Shown here in pieces: positions 10,711 to 22,356 of a stretch of DNA of 64,000 nt. The position numbers and the translations under genes were made by a program. Under the pieces are notes generated by a model that saw only the letters and a list, made by a program, of their open reading frames with translations, made no database searches and had not been told where the DNA came from. The DNA comes from Magnaporthiopsis rhizophila. Taxonomy: Eukaryota; Ascomycota; Sordariomycetes; Magnaporthales; Magnaporthaceae. The stretch covers positions 350,818 through 414,817 of the forward strand of contig PYSS01000006.1 in NCBI GenBank assembly GCA_003049465.1, written 5' to 3'. Position 1 is the stretch's first letter, and every line of letters starts with the position of its first letter.

Positions 10711-13253
10711 ATGGCGGACGAAAAAATCACCCCCAGCGCCGGGGTGCCTGCGGCCGCCGCCGATGCCAAGATCGAATACCACCACCCCAAGTCCGGGCAG
10801 AGGGACGATGCCGACCCGGTCGAGGATGAAAAGACCCAGGATAGGATCATTGGCTTCGCCAGGGTCGCCGCGGAGAAGGAGCGCTCCATGACCTTGATGC
10901 AGGGCATCCGTCTGTATCCCAAGGCCATCGCCTGGAGCATGTTGATCAGCGCCTGTATCATCATGGTACGCTTTGACACCTCGCCCTCGGCCTGAGCATG
11001 TCTGCCTGCTCCATGTCCGGAATCTCAGCGGCTGACACCACGCGTTCGCGGACTGCAGGAAGGATACGACGTCTGCTTGATCAACAACTTCTGTAGGTCC
11101 CTGACTCATCCCAACCTGGCTTGCTTCTGGATGCCCTGCTGCAAGTACCATGGGCGCAGACAGTTGTAGCGTTGCATTGCTGCTTTTCCGGCCAATCTTG
11201 GGAAGGGATCGGTGACGGCGGGGTTAGGGAGCTCGATCACATGGGATCGGATCCAACGCAATGCTGACATGGACGTGTCTGTTGGTTGCCAGACGCCTTC
11301 CCCCAGTTCAAGAGGAAGTACGGCGAGCAGCTGCCCAACGGGGATTGGGAGATTCCGGCTCAATGGCAAGCTGGACTGAGCAATGTGAGCTCACAACCCT
11401 CCATCTTCGTCAGGGGATATCGGGCCGGCTGACCACGTGACCACTCCAGGGTGCCAATGTGGGAGAGCTGATAGGCCTTTTGCTCAACGGCTGGTTCTCC
11501 GAGAGGTTCGGATATCGGTGGACCGTCATTGGCTGCTTGGTTCTCATCATCGCCTGGACGGCCATCTTCTTTACGGCGCAAAATGTGCAGATGCTGCTCG
11601 CCGCTGAGATTTTGTGCGGTATCGTGAGTCTTCCCGAGTACCCGGATTTCCGACCTCCATGCATTATGGCCATATGCTAACCTTGCATCTCTTTGCCATC
11701 AGCCATGGGGTGTTTTCCAAACCTGTGAGTCCATCCATGTCGCAGAAACCAGCCCAGAATATGCAAGGACCCTGCTAACTCTGCCTCAAGTGTGCATCAC
11801 ATATGCCTCCGAGGTGTGCCCGGTAGCCATGCGCGGCTACCTGACCACTTACGTCAACTTCTGCTGGGGAGCCGGTCAGGAGATTGGCATCGGGGTTTTG
11901 ATGTCGATGCTGAAGCGAGACGATGAGGTATGTGAGCTTGTGATCCCAGGGTCAGCCTATCTGCTCAAACCAAAGGGGCTGGGGTCACTGACGGAAGAAC
12001 TCGTTTCTCTAGTGGTCATACCGAATCCCTTACGCACTGCAGTGGATGTGGCCTGTGCCGCTGATCGTTGGCATCTACTTTGCCCCTGAGTCGCCTTGGT
12101 GGCTGGTGCGGCACAATAAGATTGATGAGGCTAAGAAATCACTCCTGCGGCTGACGAGTCTCAACAAGGAGACGGACTTTGATGCCGATGAGACAATCGC
12201 CATGATGGTGCACACCACGGCGCTAGAGGAGAAGGTGAGCGCATCATACACGAGTCTACACGGGCACCACTGACGAATCTTCATCGAAAGACTACCGCTG
12301 GCGCATCCTACTTTGATTGTTTCAAGGGGCATGATCTCCGCCGAACAGAGGTATGTCCTATGCTATTCGACATTCTAGCTGGCGCTCCAACTTGTGCCAA
12401 GATCAAAGACCCCTTGCTGACACAGGGGCGATCAACAGATCGTCTGTATGGTGTGGGCCATCCAGAACCTCAGCGGAAACTCCTTCTCCAACTACTCGAC
12501 CTACTTCCTGACCCAGGCCGGGCTCGACTCGACGGCCGCCTACGGATTCGCCCTGGGCCAGTATGGCATGAACATGGTCGGCGTCTTTGGCGCCTGGTTC
12601 CTTATGAGCCTGGGCATCGGCCGGCGCTCACTGTACCTCTACGGCCTCTGCGTGCTCTGCACCATGCTCATGATCCTCGGGTTTCTGGGTCTGGTGCCCG
12701 AGGCGAACCGGCGCGCTGGCTCCATCGCCACCGGCTCCATCATGCTGGGCTGGTCACTGACCTACCAGCTTACCGTCGGCACCGTCTGCTACTCGCTCGT
12801 CGCCGAGATCTCCACCCGTCGCCTGCAGATAAAGACTGTCGTGCTCGGGCGCTGCCTCTACATCATCGTCGGCATCGTTGCCAGCGTCCTGACCCCCTAT
12901 ATGCTGAACCCTGGCAACTGGAACTGGCGCAACTATGCAGGTTTCTTCTGGGTACGTGTGCCATGCCGTTGCACCTTCTTTCCGTCCTTCATTATTCCGC
13001 TCATAGACTGACACCCATCCAGGGCGCTGTATGCTTCCTTTGCATCGTTTACACATACTTCCGCGTTCCGGAGCCGTCCGGTCGCAGCTTTGCCGAGCTC
13101 GACGTTTTGTTCGAGCGCGGCGTCAGCGCCAGGAAGTTTGCAACCACCGACGTCGACGTGTTCGCCGAGCAGGTGGAGAAGAACCTCATGAATAACTACC
13201 AAAAACAGCTGGCTTCTGCCTCGCACGTCGAGACCGCCGGTCGCGGAGTTTGA
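10711..13253 (+). CDS. MFS alpha-glucoside/maltose-type permease, 10 exons
   Basis: Exons 10711-10965, 11059-11092, 11293-11384, 11450-11623, 11703-11724, 11791-11927, 12013-12234, 12291-12350, 12439-12951 and 13023-13253; 579 aa, with every junction in phase. It belongs to the sugar-porter family of 12-TM plasma-membrane H+ symporters. The EGYDVCLI motif in TM1, the loop ERFGYRW after TM2, PESPWWLV before the central loop and VPEPSGRSFAEL after TM12 (a PETKGRT variant) identify the family. The N-terminus of about 75 residues before TM1 and the overall sequence resemble fungal maltose/alpha-glucoside permeases (MAL31/MPH type) more than hexose transporters. Exons 2 and 5 are very small (34 and 22 nt). 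The ATG sits in GCGTCATGG. The exact substrate cannot be read from sequence. Confidence 0.92.
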
Positions 13254-14049
13254 AGCATTGCATTCGGGTCCACAGGCTGGGTATTTTTGATGTGCTGATG
13301 CGCGTCTCTGCGAGGGAATGACCATTACAGCTACCTACCGAACCGAGTGTCTTGACATGCATGTCACGCTCTAACCGAGGACTATAATTAGCAACCTGGC
13401 GGCTGCCATATGTATCCCTACGCAGCATCATGTATTAAGCAGCGTCACTACTGTATCCACGGTTCTCTGTAGTGAATACGACCCTATTGCATGGCGAGCA
13501 TGCCATGGACTTGATCACCCGGGTTTAGTACCCACGCTCCAGACAGATAAGCAGCAATGCAATATCACCCCCGCCCACTCCATCATCACCTTGCCCCAGT
13601 ATTGCTATCAGAACCCACCAACCAATGGACCGCATGTCGCAGCAATTACAAACAGGCTGAAAAGACACCGCGCAGGTCAGCATCAGTGGCAAAAGGGCTG
13701 CCTAGCCGAAGGCCGATGGTATCCCCGCGGGCTTGGCGCCTAGACCGGCCTTGTCTCGACACAGAAGGTCCTGAAGCGGGGGTGGTCTGGGCTCCTTCCC
13801 GCTCAGGACTGGTGTCTGGTCTTCGGTTGCTGGTGCTGGAATTGCGTCCTTGCTTGAGAGTATCATCACGGCGGCTATCTATCTACCTAGCCACACGTCG
13901 GGGAGATCGTACCTTGTATTTGAGTATAAAATATCAAGGAACGTAAACGCAACTTTGATCCGGAGTCAGCACCCCCTCCCAATTGCTACTAGTGACTGCT
14001 GCCGGCGGGTAAACACAAGGCTAGAGCGGGTGGGAGACGAACAAAAGAG

Positions 14050-14107
14050 AAAAAAAAAAAAAAAAAAAAAAAAAAANNNNNNNNNNNNAAAAAAAAAAAA
14101 AAAAAAA
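14050..14107. repeat. Poly-A tract interrupted by 12-N assembly gap
   Basis: Twenty-seven A, twelve N (14077-14088), then nineteen A. The gap is clearly caused by an unresolved homopolymer, so the true length is unknown. Confidence 0.95.
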
Positions 14108-14540
14108 CCCCCGCCGCGGAGCCGCTTACCCTGGCCTGCGACCTTCCGCATTCGAAAGCCCGCCAAGGCTTTCACCAAGCGGGGGTTTCTGCGCCAGCGG
14201 TCGCAACCAATCGGCCGGGCTCGGATTCAAGGCCCGCTGCTATCAAGGTGCCCGCACGGGGCTCTTTTTGTTTTCTTGCTGGCTAACTTACAGTGCTTAC
14301 CGGTGGAGGCATGGCAGACGGTGGTATTGACCGGCAGCTGCGGGGGACCGGGCTAGGCTGGGTAGACGACCTTGGAGGGAGTGGAGGGCAATATCAACCA
14401 TGCATGCGTGGGTGTCCCGCTAGATGCCAGGCCACGGCCGCTGTGCGGTCGTTGGAGAGAGCAGCTTGGCTGTCGTGCACCGCAACGCGCCCGCTCGCGC
14501 GTCTTTGCCCGTTGCTATACCCCGGGTAGCCCAGTTACCA

Positions 14541-14546
14541 TATAAA
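14541..14546 (+). promoter_or_regulatory. TATA box of LVIVD-type secreted protein gene
   Basis: TATAAA 175 bp upstream of the ATG at 14716, followed by a CT-rich leader typical of well-expressed fungal genes. Confidence 0.5.
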
Positions 14547-14715
14547 CGAGCTTTTCCGCCCGTCTTTCCGCGTTGAATGCATGTACCTAGCGTCCGAATC
14601 TCAAGCCTCTACGTGCCGCTGTCCTTGCCCGCTACCTCCGCTAGTAGTTGCAGGCTACTCTCTTTTTTTTTCCCCTGGGCTTTCTTGAACCGGCCAAGCA
14701 CACCTGACTGCCAAA

Positions 14716-16492
14716 ATGGCCCGCTCAGTCCTGTCTCTGGGCGCGTCCCTCTGCCTGCTCGCCTCAGTGGCGATGGGCAAGGAAAAGCCGGTGGACGAGG
14801 AGATGGCTGCGGAGTTCTACGACTCGGGCATCATCCACGAGGAGATCATGGCTCACAAGATGGTACGTAGATATGAACTCAGCTGTGGTGGTAAGAGGAG
14901 GGGCCGATCTCGTCAAAACTTGAGGGGTTTCTAACATGAGGGTTATTGGTCTGCAGGAGCTCTGGAACCGCGAACAGGCCATGGGAGTCATGGACAGCGC
15001 GCAGTACCCCGAGCTTGGGTTCACACCCTGCGTCAACGGCTGGATCCAGGCCATCCCAGGCGACCGCAACCACACGTTCAGGTGCTCGCAGATGGACCTG
15101 TACCACTTCCTGAGCCACGGCGCGACGGGGTCGTCAGGCCGCGGCTCGGGCGCCTGGGGCTGGATCGCCGAGAACGGACGCGAGTTTATCGCCATCGGGC
15201 AGGAGGACGGCGCCACTTTTGCCGAGATCCTGCCCGAGGGCAAGCTCAAGGTGGTGGCGCGGCTGCCGCAGGTGTCGTCCATCTCCAACTGGCGCGAGAT
15301 GAAGAGCTACAAGAACTACATGGTGATCGGGTCCGAGGCGGCGGCGCACGGGATCCAGATCTTCGACATGAACCGGCTGCTCGACATCGACGTCGAGGCC
15401 AACGGCGGGCGGCCCGTCGTCTTCGACAGCCTCAACGACTTGGCCGGCTACACCAACGAGATGCCGACGGCGGGCCGCAGCCACAACGTCGTGGTCAACG
15501 AGGAGAAGAACTACATGGTCGCCGTTGGCTCGCAGCCACGCAACGACTCGTGCCGCAGCGGCCTCATCTTCTTCGACATCACCGACGTGTCGAAACCGGT
15601 GCGCCTGGGCTGCGCCGCCGACGACGGCTACGTGCACGACGCGCACTGCCTCGTCTACAGGGGCCCCGACAAGCGCTACGACGGCAAGGACATATGCTAC
15701 GGCTACAACGAGGACTCGCTCACCATCTACGACGTCACCAACAAGGCCAACGTGACCAACGTCATCTCGCGCACCTCGTACGATGGCGTCAACTACACGC
15801 ACCAGGGCTGGGTCACCGACGTCAACAACCAAGAGTTCCTCTTGATGAACGACGAGCGCGATGAGCGCTACAAGGCCGGGCCGGCAGCCGACCAGCTCCC
15901 CGTGGTCTACATCTGGGACATCCGCGACCTGGAGAAGCCCAAGCAGACGGGCATCTACAAGTATGACACGGCCGGCATCGACCACAACCTCTACATCAAG
16001 GACGGCATCATGTTCCAGAGCATGTACGGCTCGGGCTACCAGCTCTTGGACGTGTCGTCGGTCGGCCCCTCCGACCCGACAGGCGCGGGCATCTGCCGCG
16101 CCGCCTTCATCGACATCTACCCGGAGGACGACAACCTGCCCGGCGGCGGCCGCGTCGAGTTTGTGGGCAGCTGGTCGTCGTGGGGCTGGTTCCCGTCGGG
16201 CTTCCACGTCGTCAACACCATCGAGCGCGGCGTGTTCCTGGTCAAGCCGACGTCGCTCAAGTGCCCGCCCGCGCCGAGCTGCGCGGCCGACAACTGCCTG
16301 CGCGCCCTGCGGGCCGAGTCAGTCCAAGGCCGGCTCGAGGCGTCGCAGCGGTTCTGCACCGGATACACGCGCAACCTGGTGACCGAGGTCTCGGTCCTGC
16401 CCGACTATGCCCAAAAGGCCTGCACGGGCAACGCCATCTCGCGCGTCAGCAGCGCCTGCAGCTGTCTGCCCAAGCCGACGCCGGCTTTGTAA
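14716..16492 (+). CDS. Secreted LVIVD-repeat ('choice-of-anchor B'-like) protein
   Basis: Exons 14716-14862 and 14957-16492; 560 aa. Residues 1-21 form a clear signal peptide (MARSVLSLGASLCLLASVAMG), so the protein is probably secreted. The body resembles LVIVD-repeat/choice-of-anchor-B proteins, beta-propeller-like folds with repeated blade strands. Examples are MVIGSEAAAHGIQIFD, LIFFDITDVSKPVRLG, SLTIYDVTNKANVTNV and VYIWDIRDLEKPKQTG. Several N-glycosylation sequons (NHT, NDS, NVT, NYT) fit secretion. After about residue 470 comes a Cys-rich tail with paired cysteines (CPPAPSCAADNC, then CSCLP), probably a small disulfide domain. Biochemical function is unknown. Gene identity as a secreted propeller-type protein is firm. 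Confidence 0.88.
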
Positions 16493-18221
16493 GGGCTGAG
16501 AGGGTTGCGATGGAATAGTGGCATTGCAGATAGCAAGGTACCTTAGACGACGAGGAAGAAATAATGAAGAAATGACATGCGCTGCAATATTTGGCTTGAG
16601 AGGTGTGCCTAGACGCGTGGCACTCGATGGCCTCATGACGGGAGCTCAGCCACCTGTGCCGTATCAGGTGTGGCGGCCTTGGTGGGCGTCTTGGCTGGCG
16701 CATCACGACGCGACGATCGCCCCTGAATCGGATGGCACGTAGGCGCGAACCCTCCACGTGCATACGCCATCGGGTATGCTTGTCTCAGACACTTGCATTG
16801 CACTCCCGCTGGCACTTGCTCGCAGCCGACGCGTTGACCGGGGCGACCAAGGTGGATATTTGTTGTTTGCGCAGCTTTTTGTCTGCCTGCGCAAAAGACA
16901 TGCAGATGAACAAAGCAGGCAAAAAAGAATTGATGTGTCAGAAATCAATGAATGGGCCGACTAGATCCTTGGCTCGTGAGGAGCTCCCGATCCAATGCAT
17001 GAAAGACGCATGGTGAGGTCAGCGCAAGAGAAACAAAGCAACCCGGCAACGCAGCCAGCATGATGTCACGGGTCCTCTGCAGCATCCACCTACTATGGAT
17101 CGCCCGGTCGACTCTGCCGCGATCGCGCCTGGAGAGAAGTGCATGAAATGGAAATGAATAGAAGAAAGGAATCCAGGACGAATTGCAGACAAGGAGGGAA
17201 ACCGCCCGCTATTCTCCATGCTTTTCTCGAAGCTGGGGGGAGCTTGGAGTGGACCCCACCTGTGACCCCGCGGGGAAGGTGCTGGTGAGGGGCAAGGTGA
17301 GCTTGTTGATGAAATTGGCGCCTCGGCCGGTCTGGTCTAACCTGCCAATAAAGAAGGGAGAGATAAATAATATAGAGCGGCAGGAAATAATAAGAATGAC
17401 TGGGAAGACCTAACAGAGAAACCGCAAAAAATTAGGGCAGAACCGAACGAACAGGGTCAACCCATGATGCCGTTCCAGCCCAGTCACATTCCATAGAGTT
17501 CCATCAATCAACCCCAGCCTCCCACCACATGGGATTCGTGCTGGGGTATTGGAAAGAAACGGGCGTGCCATTATAAGTATGTGATGTAGAAAGAACACGA
17601 TAGAGACACACTGGTACGCAGCTGTGTCAAATTGCAATCGCTGCCTCGTCTGTTCCTGCTGTGCTGGCCCTAAGAAAGAAAAAAAAACGCATCGTCACGC
17701 AGGTCCCTGCAACGTGGCGCCGTCCTCCGCGGCCCATCATTTGCGATTTTTGAGGTTATTTTTTTTTCTTAGCCCGGGCTGAATACCAAAAGCCTGCACC
17801 CGACCCGAGCGGGAGACAGGGCTCCGCCTGCGTGTCACCCCACCTGCAGCACACACACCACGCAAGCACCAGACCAGCACAGCCTGTCGCCCACAACGCA
17901 CCTTCCGACCTCTGAGCAGCTTCCAGCTTCCGCGCCTCCTGGCTTGATTGATCTCAACCCAGCCCACGCAAACTCCAAACAGGAAGACAACTCAACTCGC
18001 CTCGAACCGACAGCTGTCTCGCGTATTCTCTGGAGCCAAAGGGACAGCAAACAACCTGAACTGGCACCTGCGTCGTCCAACATATAGTACCGAGCAAAGA
18101 TCTACAAAAGCTGTGCATCTTGCCGATCCTGTTCCGAGAAAAGCACCAAGTGTTTGTGGCACAACCTACCAGCTTTACTTTTGCAGCCGGTGTACATCTT
18201 TCTTCCAGCAAATCATCAATC
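16493..18221. other. Intergenic, probable long 5' leader of inhibitor-2 gene
   Basis: 1.7 kb with no recognised gene. The final 400 bp before 18222 are C-rich and A-rich with few T blocks, like a long fungal 5' UTR. Confidence 0.55.
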
Positions 18222-18839
18222 ATGGCCACTGCCGTCAGCTCCAGCCCAATCCCGCACTCGCCTCCGCGCGCCGGCGAGGTCAAGCGGCCAAAGGGTACGT
18301 TGCTACACAGACGGGACCCTCATCCTCCCTCTCCCGTCTGTAATCTTACGGGCGTCCTTCGGCGCCCGGGCTGCTGCTGCGGCTGTGCGACCCGGCAGCA
18401 GCAGCGCGCCTAGATTACAGGAACGAGGCAGCTAACGAAAAGACGTCGTCGGCGAACCATCCAGGCATCCTCAAGAACTCGTTCCAGCGCTCGCCACCCG
18501 TCTCGCCGGTGGCCGCCGAGCAGCCCAATAGCGGCGGTGCGGACGCGCGCGAGCCGCCCGAGAGCCCGCGCATGACGGACAAGGAGCTCACGATACAAAA
18601 CACACAGTACAACGCCGGCCACCGGCGCTCGTCGTCGGCCGCCCGGCCCGGCGTCGCCTCGCGCCGGCAGTCGAGCCGGACGCCGTCGCACCAGGGCGAG
18701 GGCGAGGAGGAGTCCAACATGCGGCTCAAGTGGGACGAGGCCAACCTCTACCTCACGGAGCAGGACCGCACCAGCACCATGAAGATCGACGAGCCCAAGA
18801 CGCCCTACGCCAAGCACTACGACCCGGCCGAGGACCCCA

Positions 18840-18874
<35 letters not shown>

Positions 18875-19276
18875 AACGACGTGGACATGGGCGGCGGCAG
18901 CGGCAGCGGCAGCAGCGCCAAACGCCGCGCCGCCGGCGCCGCCTCGGACGAGATCCCGGGCCTGTCGCTCGGCGAGCCCGAGGAGGCGGTGCCCGACGAA
19001 TTTGTGCGCGAAGCCTCGCCCCGCCAGCGGGCCGTGCACGTCGACGACTCCGGGAGCGGCCACGACAACGACGACGACGAGCTGGCGGGCCTCAGTCCCG
19101 AGGAGCGCGAGAAGCATCGCCGCTTCAACCAGCTGCGCAAGAAGCACTACGAGATGAAGGACGTCGCCCAGCTGCTCGGCCACCCGGAGGACCTTGACGA
19201 TATGGCTGACGAGGACGACGAGGACGAGCCGGCCCGCCCGCCAGTGCCGCCCATGCCTAATGGGCGCGGGGCGTAA
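18222..19276 (+). CDS. glc8: Protein phosphatase 1 inhibitor-2 (GLC8/IPP-2 family)
   Basis: Exons 18222-18294 and 18414-19276; 311 aa. Inhibitor-2 binds and modulates the PP1 catalytic subunit in nucleus and cytoplasm. The three conserved PP1-contact elements appear in order: GILKNSF (the K-G-I-L-K/SILK element) near residue 46, LKWDEANLYLTEQD (the KWDE element) near 125, and FNQLRKKHYEMK (the HYNE helix) near 265. TPYAKHYDP following KWDE includes the conserved Thr-Pro phosphosite region of the family. Between KWDE and HYNE lies an acidic run of about eleven Asp encoded by a GAC repeat. At 311 aa it is longer than the ~205-230 aa animal/yeast proteins owing to Ser/Pro- and Asp-rich linkers. 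The start in TCAATCATGGCC is supported by phase with exon 2. Confidence 0.9.
18841..18877 (+). repeat. GAC microsatellite encoding poly-Asp
   Basis: Consecutive GAC triplets in the inhibitor-2 gene give about eleven Asp in a row, inside a disordered acidic linker. Confidence 0.8.
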
Positions 19277-19810
19277 GGGGCAGCAGCAACCTATTCTCGG
19301 ATGGTCTTTTTCCGTTTCGTTGTGAATTGATAAGATGCGCATTTTTTTTTTGTTCTCCCTTATAACCGAGCTGGATGTATTGGTATGCCAGCATGTCAGG
19401 CTGGTCTGGTAGAGGATCGTTTGGGGAGGATGGTTGTGCTTCTCATTTTTGAGACTCGGAGTTTGCACGGGAACCTCAGCTTTAGGGCATTTTGGTGATT
19501 CAAGGAGACAGGGAGTGGTCAAGGCGTTAGTTTTACTTTTCCCCCCTTTTTCTTATTGTCGATCGAGATATCCATTATTATCGCCCTCAACTCTGACGAG
19601 GAGAATTGGCATTATTCAAGCTTGGTTATCATGCACCTCTTCTGGGGCCGCGTTGTTCCTTTCAGGGGATCAGCATCACTATGCCACAATGTTGATCACG
19701 GCGTTTTCGTACCGATCCACGGCTAGAAATATCCAATTCAACCAATGTCTTGGGAAAATAGCGCTCGGGAGTGTTTTTGCACCCTCATCCCCCCAGACTC
19801 CCAAATCCCT
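19277..19810. other. Intergenic, convergent 3' ends
   Basis: Spacer of 534 bp between the ends of the inhibitor-2 gene (+) and LCL2 (-). T-rich, with no coding feature seen; it presumably holds both 3' UTRs. Confidence 0.65.
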
Positions 19811-20426
19811 CTACAGCAACCCTTTCCTCGCAAGCTCAACCTTCCTCGCGGCCTCGCCCGCCTTGAACCCTCCGCGGGAGACGCAGATCCGTTGGCCGTC
19901 GGCCAGCTCAAACTTGTCTTCGTGGTCGGGAAACGGGCATGGACAGTGGTGTGGGAAGTGCACGCAGGCTGCGCGGAGAAAAAGAGGTGTTAGCATGTGA
20001 TTCGTCTATGCCGGCCGGACGGCTGGACGGCCACGGGGCGTGCCACGTCTTTCCGTTGCTTCCGAGCCCGTGCACACCATCTAGGTAGGCACGTGGCATG
20101 CATGACGGAGATGACTCCGGCCGGACGGCCAGGCCTCGGGTCCGACCGGGGCTGAAAAGCAAAAAGCAGGGGAAAACGGGGGCGGGGAGACGGGGAGACG
20201 AACCGAGTGTGTCCGGACAGAGGTAGTTGCTGCACTGGGCCGCGTCGACGTTGCTCCGGTACCAGGACGAGTCGCTCGGCACGTTTTGCTGCTGCTGCTG
20301 TTGTCGCTGCTGCTGGTGCCCGCCGCCGCCGCCGCCGAACATTTGGTCGAAGAAGCCGCCGAACTGGGCGCTGACGGTGCCTATTAAGGCTAGGAGGATG
20401 AGCTGCGCCAGCGCGTGGGATTGCAT
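19811..20426 (-). CDS. lcl2: LCL2 (long chronological lifespan protein 2) homologue
   Basis: Exons 20426-20204 and 19968-19811; 126 aa, matching the usual ~120-130 aa. The 235-nt intron begins GTTCGT, and the join restores LCPDT|LACVHFPHHCPC. Residues 1-20 are a signal peptide ending VSA, so it enters the ER lumen. A Gly- and Gln-rich spacer of roughly 27 residues follows. The conserved core has SSWY, CSNYLCP, CVHFPHHCPCPFPDHEDK and the C-terminal CVSRGGFKAGEAARKVELARKGLL-type end characteristic of fungal Lcl2. In yeast, LCL2 deletion extends chronological lifespan and has been linked to ER-associated degradation; the molecular role is not defined. It is divergently transcribed from the bL27m gene across 383 bp. 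Confidence 0.93.
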
Positions 20427-20809
20427 TTTTAGGGCTGTTGGTATGAGCTGTCCGTCCGGGTTGTCGGGAGGAGGAGTGTACTACTAGGCAATGGGTATAG
20501 GTGGTCGGAGGAGTGTTGCGTGGTGGGATGGTTGCTTTGGTTCTCTCACTCCGCTGTCGCATCGCATCCGTTCAGGATTCTAATGATGCTCTGCTGGCCT
20601 TGGATGGCTTATCGTTATCGCAACTTGGTGACTAAGCAGCAAACTTCGCTGCACCAGAACCCCCTGTCCCATTCCACCATGAGGCCATTGTCGATGGCAG
20701 AAGAGGCCGTGATCAGGCAAAGAGACTCGGGTCAATTGATGTCGCTGGAAGCACCACGGGGCTTTCTCCGACAGCGCTAACCATTGACGCACGCACGGCG
20801 GCCGGCCCG
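20427..20809. promoter_or_regulatory. Bidirectional promoter region, lcl2 / bL27m
   Basis: 383 bp between the ATG of lcl2 (-) and of the mitochondrial bL27 gene (+). The divergent arrangement implies a shared promoter. No clear TATA box was seen. Confidence 0.55.
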
Positions 20810-21891
20810 ATGAGGATAGTACCGCTGCAGCAGGCCCTGAGGGCGACCGCTGCCCCGGGCTGCCTGGCGGCGGCGGCGGGCTTCACATTCACCAGGGCGC
20901 ACCGGCGGCCGGACCTGCTGGGCAGCCCGGTGGCACCACTGGGAGGCACGGCCGTCGAGGGTCGGCGTAATGCGGCCGTCAAGTCGCAGGGCGCCTACAG
21001 GATCCCGAACAAGGGGACGATTGCGAAGAAGATGGGCGCCAAGAGGAGTGGTGGTACGTTGCTGCGTTTAGCGATCGAGCAGAGCGAGAAAGACTGGGAA
21101 ATTAATCTTTTCCGCCGCTTTCTCCAGACCAGTTCGTAATCCCCGGCAACATCATCTACAAGCAGCGCGGCACCATCTGGCACCCGGGCGAGAACACCAT
21201 CATGGGCCGCGACCACACCATCCACGCCGCCGTCACGGGCTACGTCAAGTACTACCGCGACCCGGCCCGCCACCCGACGCGGCAGTACATCGGCGTCGCC
21301 TTTGAGCGTGACGACGTCCTCCCCTACCCGGCGCACGGCGTGCGGCGGCGCAAGCTCGGCATGGTTGCCGTGACGCGGCGCGAGCCCGAGCCGCTGCCCG
21401 AGCTGAGCGCCAGCGGCCTGCCGACGCGCGTCGTGCGCAAGGACGGCAAGGCGCCGCGCACCACGGTAGACGACCAAGGAAACGTGGTGGCCCGCAAGCG
21501 CTTCAAGAAGCCCCGCGCCCGCGTGCTGCACGAGATCGCCATCCGCCGCGGCAACCGCGTGCTGCTCCTGCAGAAGGACTACAGCTACCGCGAGTCCAAC
21601 GCCGCCATCGGCCGGCTCATGGGGCGCCACAAGGGCAAGACGCCCGGTACCGTCCGCGTGGGCTCCGTGAAGGGCGCGTACCGCGCCCGCCGCAGGGCGA
21701 AGGCTGAGGAGACGCGGCTGCTCAAGGAGGCGCGCGAGCAGGAGGCGGCGTTGCGCAAGAAGGAGGCCGACAAGGCCGCCGCGAAGAAGGCGGCTATGGC
21801 CAAGAAGGCGGCCGACGCGGCGGCTAAGGCCAGAGCCAAGGCGGATGCGGCTAGGGCTAAGGAGGCGGCGGCCCCTGAGGTTCAGACATGA
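20810..21891 (+). CDS. mrp7: Mitochondrial large-subunit ribosomal protein bL27m
   Basis: Exons 20810-21053 and 21128-21891; 335 aa. The join KRSG|DQFVIPGNIIYKQRG restores the bacterial-type L27 core. That core (residues about 62-120) reads AYRIPNKGTIAKKMGAKRSG, IWHPGENTIMGRDHTIHAAV and TGYVKYYRDP. The N-terminus of about 45 residues is Arg/Ala-rich with few acids, a typical mitochondrial targeting sequence. Fungal mitoribosomal L27 (yeast MRP7) carries a long C-terminal extension. Here it ends with a Lys/Ala/Glu-rich coiled-coil-like helix from about residue 260. bL27 sits near the peptidyl-transferase centre. Length and architecture match fungal orthologues; function is secure. Confidence 0.94.
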
Positions 21892-22314
21892 CGGGCGTGT
21901 TTGCTCTCAAGGGTGTGCAGGAGGCATGCAGCCCGTGCTAGCGTGGGGTGTAGATATCCCGTCTCGCATTTGGCGGGTTATGTACGATGTGAAATACATG
22001 CACCTTGCGTCGGGCGGCCCTTGGTATCTTCCCTGGTCCGACATTCCCGCGGACTTACTGCCCGCCCCTGGCAACCCGACTCGTTCTATCACGCTATTTG
22101 CCCGTCAAGCTCTCGGATATACAGGTATGTTGCCCGGGTAGGGGGGTTCCTACATAGGACATAGGCGGGTATCTATATGGACATAGGTAGGTAGACGCCT
22201 AGATGCCTGTAGGCACTTCGCAAGCGGGCGAGCATGCCGTTCACCTAATCCCTCCTCCAGGGACCGACCAAAACCTTCCCCGGGCTGTGCTTTCCCAGCC
22301 TGGAGGCTTGCGCC

Positions 22315-22356
22315 CCTACGCCGTGCTTCCTACGCTGTGTTTCCTACGCTGTGTTT
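22315..22356. repeat. Tandem repeat, 3 x 14 bp
   Basis: Three adjacent copies of CCTACGCYGTGYTT. The second and third are identical (CCTACGCTGTGTTT); the first differs at two positions. Confidence 0.85.

Larger units (their letters stand above)
13254..14715. other. Intergenic region with poly-A tract and assembly gap
   Basis: 1.46 kb between the permease and the secreted LVIVD-type gene. It contains A27 (14050-14076), 12 N (14077-14088) and A19 (14089-14107). A TATAAA lies at 14541. No gene was recognised; the open frame that crosses the gap is only poly-Lys. Confidence 0.65.

Noticed and set aside
12360..13253. 297-codon frame in the permease 3' half
   Set aside because: Only the last part matches the spliced permease; the remainder reads through introns in a different frame.
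13850..14356. Open frame spanning the N gap
   Set aside because: Consists mostly of poly-Lys from a poly-A tract interrupted by N; not a gene.
15134..16207. 357-codon minus-strand frame antisense to the LVIVD-type gene
   Set aside because: High-GC third positions of the true gene leave the antisense frame free of stops; no family resemblance.
18410..19522. 370-codon minus-strand frame over inhibitor-2
   Set aside because: Poly-Val and Ala-rich translation caused by the GAC repeat on the other strand; no domain.
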